From: Candidatus Zambryskiibacteriota bacterium
GTDB lineage: Bacteria > Patescibacteriota > Minisyncoccia > Phycocordibacterales > Zambryskibacteraceae
DNA length: 38,719 nucleotides
Assembly: GCA_016177225.1 (NCBI GenBank)
Contig: JACOVQ010000014.1
Coordinates: 1 to 38,719 of the forward strand
Direction: 5' to 3'
The notes beneath the pieces are model-generated. The model saw only the letters and a program-made list of their open reading frames with translations, had not been told where the DNA came from and made no database searches. Below are positions 1 to 6,934 of the stretch, piece by piece; the first letter of the stretch is position 1; each line of letters opens with the position of its first letter. Position numbers and translations under genes: made by a program.

Positions 1-132
1 ATTGGTTCAGTGACTCAAGAAGAAATAGATGAAATCCTTTCCTTCTTGAACGACCGACCGAGAGAATGCATTGGCTTTCAGAGTGCTTCGGAGTATTATT
101 ATTCACTAACTAGTGTCCTACTTGAGGGGTAA
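1..132 (+). mobile_element. IS30-family transposase, C-terminal end (partial)
   Basis: The reading frame is open from base 1 to a TAA at 130-132 and encodes about 43 residues. The segment VTQEEIDEILSFLNDRPREC followed by IGFQSASEYY resembles the C-terminus of IS30-family integrase-type transposases, which usually read like TQEELDEI..INNRPRKCLGY.TP.E. Only the 3' end of the gene is in the window. A candidate terminal inverted repeat overlaps the stop codon. The catalytic DDE residues lie outside the window, so activity cannot be judged. Confidence 0.75.
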
Positions 133-140
133 CTGGAGTC
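114..140 (+). repeat. Candidate right terminal inverted repeat of the left IS30 copy
   Basis: These 27 bases match the reverse complement of 38579-38605 at 22 of 27 positions, beginning with the shared TGTCCTACTT. This is the expected relation between the two ends of one type of insertion sequence. It overlaps the last codons of the transposase. The exact IS boundary and target duplication cannot be fixed from one end. Confidence 0.65.
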
Positions 141-241
141 CTCATTGCCTGTCTTAATCATAGCATAGTACAATGCTTATGTCAAGGACTTTTTGGTATT
201 TCTAGGCTGAATTATTCAAAATATGGCTAAAAATAGCGATT

Positions 242-1120
242 TTATAGCTCTCTTTCTGCCTTTAAAAACTCATCGAGGTTACCATTCAATACTTTCTCTA
301 CATCGCGGACTTCGACATTTGTTCTGTGGTCTTTGACCATCTTGTAAGGGTGGAGGACGTAAGAGCGGATTTGATTCCCCCACTCGATTTGCGTTGTTTT
401 TGAAATATACATTCCTTTTTCTTTGGCTTTTCGCTCTTCTTCGAGCATTTTGTAGAGTTTGGCCTCAAGCATTCTTTGAGCTTTTTCTTTATTCTGCGCC
501 TGGCTGCGTTCAGATTCTACGTGTACAGAAAGATTGGTAGGAATATGTACAAGACGCACTGCAGTTTCTCTTTTGTTTACATTTTGTCCGCCCGGACCGC
601 TGGCTCTTGAAAGTTCCACTTTCAAGTCTTCCGGCGGGATTTTAACTTCATCTGTTTTTTCAAATTTTGGTATCACTTCCACCATGGCAAAAGAGGTATG
701 ACGCTTCTCGTTAGCGTTGAAGGGAGAGACGCGAACCAGGCGATGCACACCAGATTCATTCTTCAAAGTTCCGTACACTCCCCTACCTTCAATTTCTAAA
801 GTTATATTTCTATATCCGCCATGGTCATTTTCATTTTTATGGATTACCGAGTATACCCATTTTTTATTATTAAAAAGTTTGAGATACATTTCTAAGAGAA
901 TTTTGGCAAAGTCTTCCGCATCATCCCCTCCCGCCCCGGCAAAAATAGTTATGACTGCCGAACCTTTATCATACTTCCCTACTCCTAGAAGCTCGTCTTT
1001 GAGATTTTGCAATTCCTTGATTTCTCTCTGCGCCCTTTCTTTATTATTCCAAAAATCCGCACCGCCCATAGCCGTCTCAAGTTCCTCTATTTTCCTTTTC
1101 AGTTCTTCTTTAGAAGCCAT
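242..1120 (-). CDS. prfB: Peptide chain release factor 2 (RF2), short form
   Basis: Class I release factor that recognises UGA and UAA stop codons and triggers peptide release. The product of 292 aa carries the GGQ catalytic motif in SRASGPGGQNVNKRETAVRL (about residues 168-187) and the RF2-type codon-recognition tripeptide SPF in VRVSPFNANEKRHTSFA (about 130-146). It is shorter than the roughly 365 aa of E. coli RF2; the missing part is in the N-terminal helical domain. No programmed frameshift site precedes it, because the tRNA-Thr gene ends 2 nt upstream of the ATG, so the usual RF2 autoregulation is absent. A GGGAGG inside the 3' half of that tRNA lies at Shine-Dalgarno distance from the start. 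Its presence fits a code with UGA as stop. Confidence 0.95.
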   Translation of the reverse strand: MASKEELKRKIEELETAMGGADFWNNKERAQREIKELQNLKDELLGVGKYDKGSAVITIFAGAGGDDAEDFAKILLEMYLKLFNNKKWVYSVIHKNENDHGGYRNITLEIEGRGVYGTLKNESGVHRLVRVSPFNANEKRHTSFAMVEVIPKFEKTDEVKIPPEDLKVELSRASGPGGQNVNKRETAVRLVHIPTNLSVHVESERSQAQNKEKAQRMLEAKLYKMLEEERKAKEKGMYISKTTQIEWGNQIRSYVLHPYKMVKDHRTNVEVRDVEKVLNGNLDEFLKAEREL

Positions 1121-1121
1121 G

Positions 1122-1194
1122 AGCCACCTCCCAGGATCGAACTGGGGGCCTCAGTCTTACGAAGACCGCGCTCTGCCAACTGAGCTAAGGTGGC
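1122..1194 (-). tRNA. tRNA-Thr (anticodon CGT)
   Basis: The minus strand folds as a 73-nt cloverleaf with acceptor GCCACCT/AGGTGGC, D arm GCTC/GAGC, anticodon stem CGGTC/GACTG with loop TTCGTAA, and T arm CCCAG-TTCGATC-CTGGG. CCA is not encoded. The discriminator falls 1 nt before the prfB start codon, so 3' processing would also trim the 5' end of the prfB message. Confidence 0.95.
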
Positions 1195-1221
1195 ACCTTA
1201 CCACTTTACCAAATTTTAAAA

Positions 1222-1593
1222 TTATAAGTATTTGGCATATATTCCAGCCAATATGGGAATAATATATAAAATAAAAAGAATGATATTTATTAGATAGTCT
1301 TTTATTTCAAGCTTGAATACAGAGCGACTGAAATAGCCGAGAAAACTCTGTTCTGCATACACCTTCTTCCCTTCTTTTTTAAGAGCACTCTTTTCCCATA
1401 CGGTAAGAGGGCAACCCGGGAAAATACGCCAGGATAAGACGATGCAACCAACAAGACCAGCCGTTATGAATAAATATAAGTCGGAAGAGAAAAAATTTAC
1501 ATACTTAACGGCCAATAAAGGTGACGTAAGCGAAAAGAGCATCAATATGACAAAAGATGTCAGGTGAAGCCTGAAATAAAATCTAGATGACAT
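1222..1593 (-). CDS. DUF2784-like small membrane protein
   Basis: A protein of 123 aa with about four hydrophobic segments: near residues 10-30, 38-56, 72-92 (weak) and 100-120. The central FPGCPLTVWEKSALKKEG resembles the hallmark of the DUF2784 family (GCPLT.WE), whose function is unknown. It is the last gene of an apparent three-gene operon with the sigma factor and the 105-aa membrane protein, 10 nt after the preceding stop codon. A role linked to the sigma factor, such as envelope sensing, is inference only. Confidence 0.6.
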   Translation of the reverse strand: MSSRFYFRLHLTSFVILMLFSLTSPLLAVKYVNFFSSDLYLFITAGLVGCIVLSWRIFPGCPLTVWEKSALKKEGKKVYAEQSFLGYFSRSVFKLEIKDYLINIILFILYIIPILAGIYAKYL

Positions 1594-1603
1594 ATAACGG
1601 ATA

Positions 1604-1921
1604 TTATACCTGCATCAATTCTTTTAGCCGGCTTACATTACCAAAATTACGCAATGAAAAAATCGCTATCATACCCGCAGTTAAGATTATGGACTGAACT
1701 AGATGCTCGGTATGGAAAAACGCCATAAGAAAATAACCGGAGAAATCGCCGGAAGCAATCATGTTTGAGAATACGCTTGGAACAGATACGAATATAGATA
1801 GAACAATGGCGAGCATGGAAAATAGAGAAAGTTCCGCTACAAAAGGGCTCTTTAATTTGCGTATTAAACACCACGCACATACGCGCACCATTATTCTGTT
1901 CCTTAAACTTAGTATTTTCAT
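1604..1921 (-). CDS. Small membrane protein coupled to ECF sigma factor, possible anti-sigma
   Basis: A protein of 105 aa with hydrophobic segments near residues 28-52, 60-70 and 75-92. I do not recognise a named family. Its start codon overlaps the stop of the sigma factor in an ATGA arrangement, which implies translational coupling. Membrane proteins in this position after an ECF sigma gene are often anti-sigma factors, but no zinc anti-sigma or RsgI-type motif is visible. An alternative reading frame over the same DNA is a shadow. Confidence 0.6.
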   Translation of the reverse strand: MKILSLRNRIMVRVCAWCLIRKLKSPFVAELSLFSMLAIVLSIFVSVPSVFSNMIASGDFSGYFLMAFFHTEHLVQSIILTAGMIAIFSLRNFGNVSRLKELMQV

Positions 1922-2430
1922 ATTAGTTTTACTGCTATATCTTTAAACTGCTTCTTCGCTCGATAAAGGCCTGATTTTACCGCCCCAAGAGAAGTATTTT
2001 CCAAAACGGCAATTTCTTTATAATTTTTCCCTTCAAAAAAATAGAGGGACAGCAATCTGGAAAACTTAGCCGGCAGTCGAGAAAGAACTGACTGGACTAG
2101 CGAAGATTGTTCATTGTCTAAGAAATCGTCCCCGTTGCTGAAGACATCCATATCTTCAAGCTCTACTGTTTTTTTCGACGTGTAACCGTAACAGGTATTG
2201 GTCAGAATTTTATACGCCCATGAGCTGAAGCTCGCGCCGCCTCTGTATGAAAATTTATGCGCATACCTATATATCCTAATAAAAGTATCTTGCACCGCAT
2301 CTTCCGCCATATCGGGAGAATGAAGAATGCCGACAGCTTTTCGCAAAAAAGGCTTTTGGTACTTATCTACCAGCATGCCAAACATTGATGGAGAACTCCG
2401 AGATTCTTGAAGTATTTGTTCATCCGACAT
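1918..2430 (-). CDS. ECF-type RNA polymerase sigma factor
   Basis: A sigma-70 family protein of 170 aa. Region 2 is seen at residues 25-85 (AEDAVQDTFIRIYRYAHKF, then ASFSSWAYKILTN). Region 4, with its helix-turn-helix, is at about 110-165 (LSRLPAKFSRLLSLYFFEGK, then YKEIAVLENTSLGAVKSGL). Regions 1 and 3 are lacking, as is usual for ECF sigmas. It heads an operon with two membrane proteins, the first overlapping by 4 bp. A TATAAT box lies only 6 bp before the ATG, with no Shine-Dalgarno sequence, suggesting a leaderless mRNA. ECF sigmas redirect RNA polymerase to stress or envelope promoters; the targets are not visible here. Confidence 0.9.
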   Translation of the reverse strand: MSDEQILQESRSSPSMFGMLVDKYQKPFLRKAVGILHSPDMAEDAVQDTFIRIYRYAHKFSYRGGASFSSWAYKILTNTCYGYTSKKTVELEDMDVFSNGDDFLDNEQSSLVQSVLSRLPAKFSRLLSLYFFEGKNYKEIAVLENTSLGAVKSGLYRAKKQFKDIAVKLI

Positions 2431-2436
2431 TCATCT

Positions 2437-2442
2437 ATTATA
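2437..2442 (-). promoter_or_regulatory. -10 box TATAAT, 6 bp before the sigma factor ATG
   Basis: A perfect TATAAT on the minus strand separated by six bases from the start codon. Transcription would begin at or next to the ATG. The same spacing is seen at the major pilin, comF and the EF-Tu-like gene. Confidence 0.55.
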
Positions 2443-2468
2443 ACTCATCCAGAAACCAAAAAGTTGTA

Positions 2469-3869
2469 TTATTTATTTTTAGAGAATATAACTATGTAGT
2501 TGTCCATGAAAACGGCTTTCCAATCTTTGTCTTCGGCGCGTTCGGCAAGAAACTTCTGCCCCCACGGTGTGTAGTCGCGATGCGAGAATATTATGGTGTT
2601 GAATTCGTATTGCTCGTCTAATTTGCGCCAAGCTGACTCATCTTCTTGAGCTGGCACATAAATTTCTTCAAAAAACTTCTTTGTATAAGCCTCCGGCCGG
2701 TTATCGACAAAAACTTTTTCACTCGGATAAAGGCTATAAATCAGATAGCTTCCCACGTCGTAATTATTAAATATCGGGCTTTTGATATCGCGAGATGTGA
2801 TAAATACTCGAGCATTCAGAACATCTGGCGCTAACCCCCAACCAACGTTCCGAATGTCTTTCAATCCAAAAGACACGAGCAGAACAATGATTAATATGGA
2901 AGAGCCTAGGACTATGTCTCTGCCAATTTTTGAAAAGAATAATTGATACGCGTAAGATAGGAAAACTAGCGCAAAGAGTCCGAAAATTGGGAAATGCCTG
3001 ATACCGAGATACGCCATGCTTAAAGTGGCGAGGGTCGGCAATAAAATTGATATTGGAGGTTTTGTGCATTTGTATAGCAATAGTCCAAGTGAGATTAGCG
3101 TAGCGCCGGCAATTATTTTAAAAAGCAGAAAATGCTCGCCGGCCGTAAAGCCGATATTTTCGAGAAAACGTACGGACTGATTCTCCACTATTCTATAGCC
3201 ATAATCTTTAAAAATGAGAAAAGGGTAAAGAAGAATCTTGTAACCGAATGGATTAATCAGGGCCAGAATGGCTGAAACAATAGTAATTTTATAGAATTTT
3301 TTGAAATCTTCGAGACAAAAACTGCCCAAAATCATAAAGCCAAAAATAAAACCGATATGCAGATTGACCCAAAGCATCATTAGTATAGGTAACGCCCAGA
3401 TATATTTTCTGAAAAATAAAATGTTTAAAAACACTCCGCTTAAAAGAAGACTGAATACTTCCGGCCGAACTTCGGCCCTAGAGACAAGAATGGGAGCAAG
3501 GACAATTGTAAAAAATGATGCAATATAAAAGCTAGAAAGTTTTCTTGCTACATTCCAAAAAAGAAATATGGCTCCCAAACTTCCCAAAACATAAAATACC
3601 GAAAGACCAGTAAAGCCGAAAAGCTTATGGATAAAATAAAAAATCACACCGCTTGCCCAATGGTGATTGACGAAAGGCGCATCCGGCATGGTGTAAGAGT
3701 AGAAATTAGTGTGAAGCAGAGCGAGTTTTGCGGCAAGCGGCGCCTCCACCAAAATTTTGCCGTTAGTAATATGCCGGCCAATATCAGCGGTTACCAAGTC
3801 AATCTTTTGTGAGAGAAAAATTCCGCACCATAGGATGATAAAAATAATGGTAAGCGCTTTAAGCCGCAT
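2469..3869 (-). CDS. Polytopic membrane protein, GT-C glycosyltransferase-like
   Basis: About 466 aa with roughly ten to twelve hydrophobic segments and a soluble C-terminal part of about 90 aa. The N-terminal stretch ADIGRHITNGKILVE, then TNFYSYTMPDAPFVNHHWAS, resembles the first periplasmic loop of PMT/ArnT-type (GT-C) glycosyltransferases, where an acidic residue is catalytic. The C-terminal NNYDVGSYLIYSLYPSEKVF and VDNRPEAY occur in many CPR hypothetical membrane proteins. I chose the ATG at 3867-3869. An upstream start at 3929 would place the N-terminus inside the tRNA-Thr gene. The ATG lies 2 nt after the tRNA with no Shine-Dalgarno. The donor and acceptor are unknown. Confidence 0.7.
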   Translation of the reverse strand: MRLKALTIIFIILWCGIFLSQKIDLVTADIGRHITNGKILVEAPLAAKLALLHTNFYSYTMPDAPFVNHHWASGVIFYFIHKLFGFTGLSVFYVLGSLGAIFLFWNVARKLSSFYIASFFTIVLAPILVSRAEVRPEVFSLLLSGVFLNILFFRKYIWALPILMMLWVNLHIGFIFGFMILGSFCLEDFKKFYKITIVSAILALINPFGYKILLYPFLIFKDYGYRIVENQSVRFLENIGFTAGEHFLLFKIIAGATLISLGLLLYKCTKPPISILLPTLATLSMAYLGIRHFPIFGLFALVFLSYAYQLFFSKIGRDIVLGSSILIIVLLVSFGLKDIRNVGWGLAPDVLNARVFITSRDIKSPIFNNYDVGSYLIYSLYPSEKVFVDNRPEAYTKKFFEEIYVPAQEDESAWRKLDEQYEFNTIIFSHRDYTPWGQKFLAERAEDKDWKAVFMDNYIVIFSKNK

Positions 3870-3871
3870 GG

Positions 3872-3944
3872 AGCCAAGACGGAGGATCGAACTCCGGACC
3901 TCATCCTTACCATGGATGTGCTCTGCCAACTGAGCTATCTTGGC
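3872..3944 (-). tRNA. tRNA-Thr (anticodon GGT)
   Basis: A 73-nt cloverleaf on the minus strand: acceptor GCCAAGA/TCTTGGC, D arm GCTC/GAGC, anticodon stem CATCC/GGATG with loop ATGGTAA, and T arm CGGAG-TTCGATC-CTCCG. No CCA is encoded. As with the CGT isoacceptor, its 3' end directly abuts the start of the next gene. Confidence 0.95.
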
Positions 3945-4082
3945 ACGAGCTTAATCTTATAAAAATAAAGAGGTTTTACAAGTTTAATATGGCAAGGCAA
4001 GACCTTTGAAAATTTCCGCGACCTCCACTCGGAGCCAAGCTCCTCCGTGCTTCAAGTCCCAACATTACTCATGCTGAAACAT

Positions 4083-4115
4083 AAGAAAAAGCGGAACCTA
4101 ACCCGCTCTTTCTTA
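4083..4115 (-). terminator. Probable Rho-independent terminator after the retron reverse transcriptase
   Basis: On the minus strand AAAGAGCGG pairs with CCGCTTTTT (one G-T pair) around an 8-nt loop and runs into a T tract. It lies about 130 bp after the reverse transcriptase stop. The stretch 3945-4248 holds no other feature I can support. A plus-strand frame at 4047-4292 spans it but overlaps this terminator and the 3' end of the reverse transcriptase gene. Confidence 0.5.
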
Positions 4116-4248
4116 GCTTTGCGCGACCTAGTGAACAACGTAAGAACCAGTCTCAAGAATTATGACGGCCTTATATACATTCCGGACCTTAAATTGTACA
4201 TGGCGTTTGAGGTAAAACAGCCTATCAAGAATAAGGAGATGGGTGGGT

Positions 4249-5235
4249 CTACCAATACATCTCGTCCTCGCCACGCTTTAAAAGCGTCTTGAATATTTTA
4301 CTACCCAATTTTGGTTCGACAGAGTGGATAAAAGCAGCGAAACCTTCAAGTCCCCACCCACCATAAGCTACCTGTGAAAATCTGCTTGGGTAAGTATTTT
4401 TGTCTATGGCTCGTTTTATTGCCTTGGCCCAGTGGTCCATAAACCCATATTTCTTAATGTAATAAAGCTCTAATCGTAATCTTCTCTTAAATTTCTTGGA
4501 CAATCTCGGACGTTTATCTACAACCGATAGTCCTGTCACATACTGAGGGCCACCTCGGCGATAAATACGGTACTTGTTTTCATTAATTTCAAAACCATAT
4601 TTAATAAGGATATTCTTAATTTCCTCTTTTGAGGGGATTTCTTTATTTGAGGATAAGGTTATATCGTCAGCATATCTTGTATAGATTAGTCCATGCTCAT
4701 TAGCTAGATTTTTAAAGTCTTCATCTAAATCAAGACAAGCTATGTTAGATAGCACAGGACTTGTGGCAAAACCAGCAGCAAGCACCCCATCCACAGTTAC
4801 TAATTCAGTAAGTTTTCCTGCAATTTTATCTTGAAAGCCAACTTTAATGAATATTCCATGCACTTCTTTAAAAGTTATTGATTCAAAGAAATGCTTAATA
4901 TCTATGTTAGTCACACTTTTCTTTTGGGTATGCTGTTGAGCGTTTGTAATTATTGATCTCCTCTTCACAAATCCATGAACAGAATCTGGTATCCGATGTG
5001 AATACCACTCGTACAGAAATGCCGATAGTGTTCTTAGAAAAATTCTATATGGATCAGACTTGGTGAAAACTATTTTCCTGTATTCACCACTTCTGTTCTT
5101 AAGCATCAATACTCTTGCAACTAATTCATCATGATTATCTATAAAGCCCTGCAGCATCTCTTCAGATACGTCAAAAAGAGAAGCTAATTCAATGAGAGTC
5201 TTTATTCTTTCAATATTAATTCCTACTGGGTGCAT
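4249..5235 (-). CDS. Retron-type reverse transcriptase
   Basis: An RNA-directed DNA polymerase of 328 aa, the usual length for retron enzymes. Visible marks are the retron signature NAQQH (about residue 98) ahead of VTNIDIKHFFESI, the motif GFATSPVLSNIACLDLDED, the catalytic box YTRYADDITLSS (about residue 186), and VTGLSV (about 233) matching the retron VTG motif. Retron enzymes copy the msd part of an adjacent RNA into a branched RNA-DNA molecule that usually guards a toxic effector in antiphage defence. Here an inverted-repeat RNA candidate lies just upstream, preceded by a DUF3800-like gene, and a terminator follows. The start ATG at 5233-5235 has no clear ribosome binding site. Confidence 0.88.
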   Translation of the reverse strand: MHPVGINIERIKTLIELASLFDVSEEMLQGFIDNHDELVARVLMLKNRSGEYRKIVFTKSDPYRIFLRTLSAFLYEWYSHRIPDSVHGFVKRRSIITNAQQHTQKKSVTNIDIKHFFESITFKEVHGIFIKVGFQDKIAGKLTELVTVDGVLAAGFATSPVLSNIACLDLDEDFKNLANEHGLIYTRYADDITLSSNKEIPSKEEIKNILIKYGFEINENKYRIYRRGGPQYVTGLSVVDKRPRLSKKFKRRLRLELYYIKKYGFMDHWAKAIKRAIDKNTYPSRFSQVAYGGWGLEGFAAFIHSVEPKLGSKIFKTLLKRGEDEMYW

Positions 5236-5252
5236 GGTGACGTATATAATGC

Positions 5253-5334
5253 GAAACCCCCAGCTAGGAAAAACAAGAAGATTCGTAACTACAGGCGCGA
5301 ACTCACGCCTTCGTATTGTTTAGCCGGGGGTTTC
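5253..5334 (-). ncRNA. Putative retron msr-msd RNA (short)
   Basis: Immediately upstream of the reverse transcriptase ATG the minus strand carries GAAACCCCCGGCTA (5334 to 5321) and TAGCTGGGGGTTTC (5266 to 5253). These pair over 14 bp with one G-U and enclose 54 nt, which holds a small hairpin AGGCG/CGCCT (5310-5306 with 5297-5293). Position and closing stem match the a1/a2 repeats of retron RNAs. The 82-nt total is short for a retron msr plus msd. A TAGAAT -10-like box lies just upstream of the 5' arm. The branching guanosine and cDNA end cannot be assigned. Confidence 0.5.
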
Positions 5335-5346
5335 TCCAGTATTCTA

Positions 5347-6039
5347 TCATTTTTGACCCAGAAAATTTACAATGTCTTCTCCGCGTTCATACCTGAACTT
5401 TTTACCTTTTTCAGACATTAAAATAAGGCCAACCTTATTGCCTATTAGCTTGAGAGAATCAGCAGACCATGAATTCCCTTGCATGCAGTGGTTTACAAAT
5501 CCCAGGAAATAATCCGGTAAGAAAGTTAGTGGTTCCTCCTCCTTGGTCACAACTTGAATTTCCATATCTCTGCAGAGGGGTATAGTTTCTAGAATTTTCG
5601 TAAAAAAATTCCTATCTAAATTTGATTTGTCTGTTAGGTTTTCAAATTTAACTAAATATTCTATATCAGATCCATATCTTTTAGAGAATTTCATCTTCAA
5701 CGGTTTTAGTAGCTCTGGCAATAAGGTCTGGTAAACAAATGTATCTTTCTCTTGTTTTGTCGAAAAAATAGCCTTTTTATTTATAGCTAGATAGGTGGAT
5801 ATGGGCATCTTGTATATCCATGACGACAAACTTTGCCGTGCTCCAATACTATCTTCGTTATAATGGAAAGTTTTAGTTTGAGCGCGGTAAACATTAATTG
5901 CAGGATCTATTGCTATCTGGCGCATCTGATCGTTAAGCAGAGAGATGTTCTCCTCTCCATGAACACATACAATGCATACAGAACAACAGTCTTTGATATA
6001 GCATTCATCAACCAGCATCAAAACCTTCTCCTTTTTCAT
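5347..6039 (-). CDS. DUF3800-like protein, candidate retron effector
   Basis: A soluble protein of 230 aa. The N-terminal VLMLVDECYIKDCCSVCIVC has the hydrophobic-strand-plus-DE start seen in DUF3800 proteins. The internal KTFHYNED and the late TFLPDYFLGFVNHC (acidic residue near position 184) fit the general DUF3800 layout, which is thought to have an RNase H-like fold. From memory, DUF3800 genes are the partners of one published retron class (type VII); I could not verify this. It is transcribed towards the RNA and reverse transcriptase, and its stop lies 13 bp from the RNA 5' arm. It follows the 48-aa ORF by 14 bp, so a single operon is likely. The assignment rests on motif impression only. 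Confidence 0.5.
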   Translation of the reverse strand: MKKEKVLMLVDECYIKDCCSVCIVCVHGEENISLLNDQMRQIAIDPAINVYRAQTKTFHYNEDSIGARQSLSSWIYKMPISTYLAINKKAIFSTKQEKDTFVYQTLLPELLKPLKMKFSKRYGSDIEYLVKFENLTDKSNLDRNFFTKILETIPLCRDMEIQVVTKEEEPLTFLPDYFLGFVNHCMQGNSWSADSLKLIGNKVGLILMSEKGKKFRYERGEDIVNFLGQK

Positions 6040-6053
6040 TTCTATTTTTAACT

Positions 6054-6200
6054 TTAATAAACTAAGTAACCTTTTAGCTTATCAACATAAGGCTGCTTCT
6101 TTTCTGTGGTCGACCAATAGGTGTTCTGGTCATTAAGGTAATAGTTATCTCTTTCATAGCGCGACAAAATATTGAGGTATTCTGTCTGGTATATTTTCAT
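6054..6200 (-). CDS. Small 48-aa protein coupled to the nucleotidyltransferase
   Basis: An ORF of 48 codons rich in Tyr, Asn, Asp and Lys. It begins MKIYQTEYLNILSRYERD and ends with a Tyr-Val-Asp-Lys-Leu-Lys-Gly stretch. I do not recognise a family. The start overlaps the stop of the upstream nucleotidyltransferase as ATGA, and the DUF3800-like gene follows 14 bp later, so the three are probably co-translated. The tight coupling argues for a real gene, perhaps a partner or antitoxin-like component, but that is inference. Confidence 0.5.
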   Translation of the reverse strand: MKIYQTEYLNILSRYERDNYYLNDQNTYWSTTEKKQPYVDKLKGYLVY

Positions 6201-6649
6201 ATTATTTTCTCTATCGCTTCAATTTTAGTTTTAGTGCTAGTTAGTTTTTTCTGCTGACTCTCTTGATTTCTTTTATATACTAGCAAATAATCTTTTAGAG
6301 CTAATTCCTTGAATTTTACTCCATCAATTTCTGTAATCTTTAGCTTTTCTATGTCAATCTCCAACTTAATCAAGTCACTTTCTGGCTCAAACCCAACAGA
6401 GCCTTCCCCTTTTGTAAATTCGTGAGGATACGAAGCATCTTGTTTATAATTAACTTCGGCTAAAATTCTCATTAATTCTTCAAGATTATTAATTAAAATT
6501 TTGTTTGGAATGATAATATCAATATCATTTATCTTGTCTAATTGACCAGTAATTCTGTATAGACCGAGGGAACCGTATAACACAGGAACTATTCCGTGTT
6601 TATTAAGTGCTTTCGCTATCTCTAGAAAACTCTGAAATTTCTTATCCAT
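6197..6649 (-). CDS. Nucleotidyltransferase-fold protein
   Basis: A protein of 150 aa. PVLYGSLGLYRITGQLDKIN, then DIDIIIP, shows the GS motif and the DxD-type pair of the polymerase-beta nucleotidyltransferase superfamily at about residues 23-48. A third acidic position may be the IKLEIDIEKL stretch near 105. Similar CPR proteins are often mis-annotated as metabolic enzymes; the substrate is unknown. It sits first in a run with the 48-aa ORF, the DUF3800-like gene and the retron, so it could belong to the same defence unit or be an independent MNT-like antitoxin gene. A TATACT box 7 bp before the ATG suggests a leaderless message. Confidence 0.65.
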   Translation of the reverse strand: MDKKFQSFLEIAKALNKHGIVPVLYGSLGLYRITGQLDKINDIDIIIPNKILINNLEELMRILAEVNYKQDASYPHEFTKGEGSVGFEPESDLIKLEIDIEKLKITEIDGVKFKELALKDYLLVYKRNQESQQKKLTSTKTKIEAIEKII

Positions 6650-6656
6650 AATAAAA

Positions 6657-6662
6657 AGTATA
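6657..6662 (-). promoter_or_regulatory. -10 box TATACT, 7 bp before the nucleotidyltransferase ATG
   Basis: TATACT on the minus strand with seven bases to the start codon and no Shine-Dalgarno. It is the likely promoter of the five-part retron-like module. Confidence 0.4.
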
Positions 6663-6721
6663 CCAAGTTAGAACTGAATAATCCTTATGATGTAATGACT
6701 TAATAAGAAAAACTTGCTTTG

Positions 6722-6795
6722 CGCGAGTGATGGGACTTGAACCCACGGCCTCTTCCGTGACAGGGAAGCGCTCTAACCAGCTGAGCTACACCCGC
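6722..6795 (-). tRNA. tRNA-Asp (anticodon GTC)
   Basis: A 74-nt cloverleaf: acceptor GCGGGTG/CACTCGC with one G-T pair, anticodon stem CTTCC/GGAAG with loop CTGTCAC, T loop TTCAAGT, and discriminator G as expected for Asp. No CCA is encoded. Confidence 0.95.
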
Positions 6796-6861
6796 ATTGC
6801 GTTACAAATTAACAGATTTTTTAGTCTTAATCAATTTGCTTGCACTGAACTCGTTGAAGTG

Positions 6862-6934
6862 TGCCGGGGGTGGGGATCGAACCCACGACCTGTGGTTTAT
6901 GATTCCACTGCTCTACCAACTAAGCTACCCCGAC
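6862..6934 (-). tRNA. tRNA-Met (CAT), elongator type
   Basis: A 73-nt cloverleaf with acceptor GTCGGGG/CCCCGGC, loop ATCATAA (anticodon CAT), and T arm GTGGG-TTCGATC-CCCAC. The paired 1-72 position argues against an initiator. The anticodon stem has an A-A mismatch at 31-39. A CAT anticodon could also belong to a lysidine-type tRNA-Ile, but a separate tRNA-Ile(TAT) is present in the window. The HTH gene upstream ends inside the first 10 nt of this tRNA. Confidence 0.88.

Noticed and set aside
717-1262. Plus-strand ORF of 181 aa
   Set aside because: Antisense to prfB and running through the tRNA-Thr; a shadow of real genes.
4047-4292. Plus-strand ORF of 81 aa between tRNA-Thr and the retron
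   Set aside because: Overlaps the retron 3' end and a probable terminator, and I recognise no family. Part of it reads like protein (LRDLVNNVRTSLKNYDGLIY), so it is not fully excluded.
6862-6934. Initiator tRNA at the first CAT tRNA
   Set aside because: Its 1-72 pair is G-C; the tRNA at 7709-7779 has the initiator mismatch.
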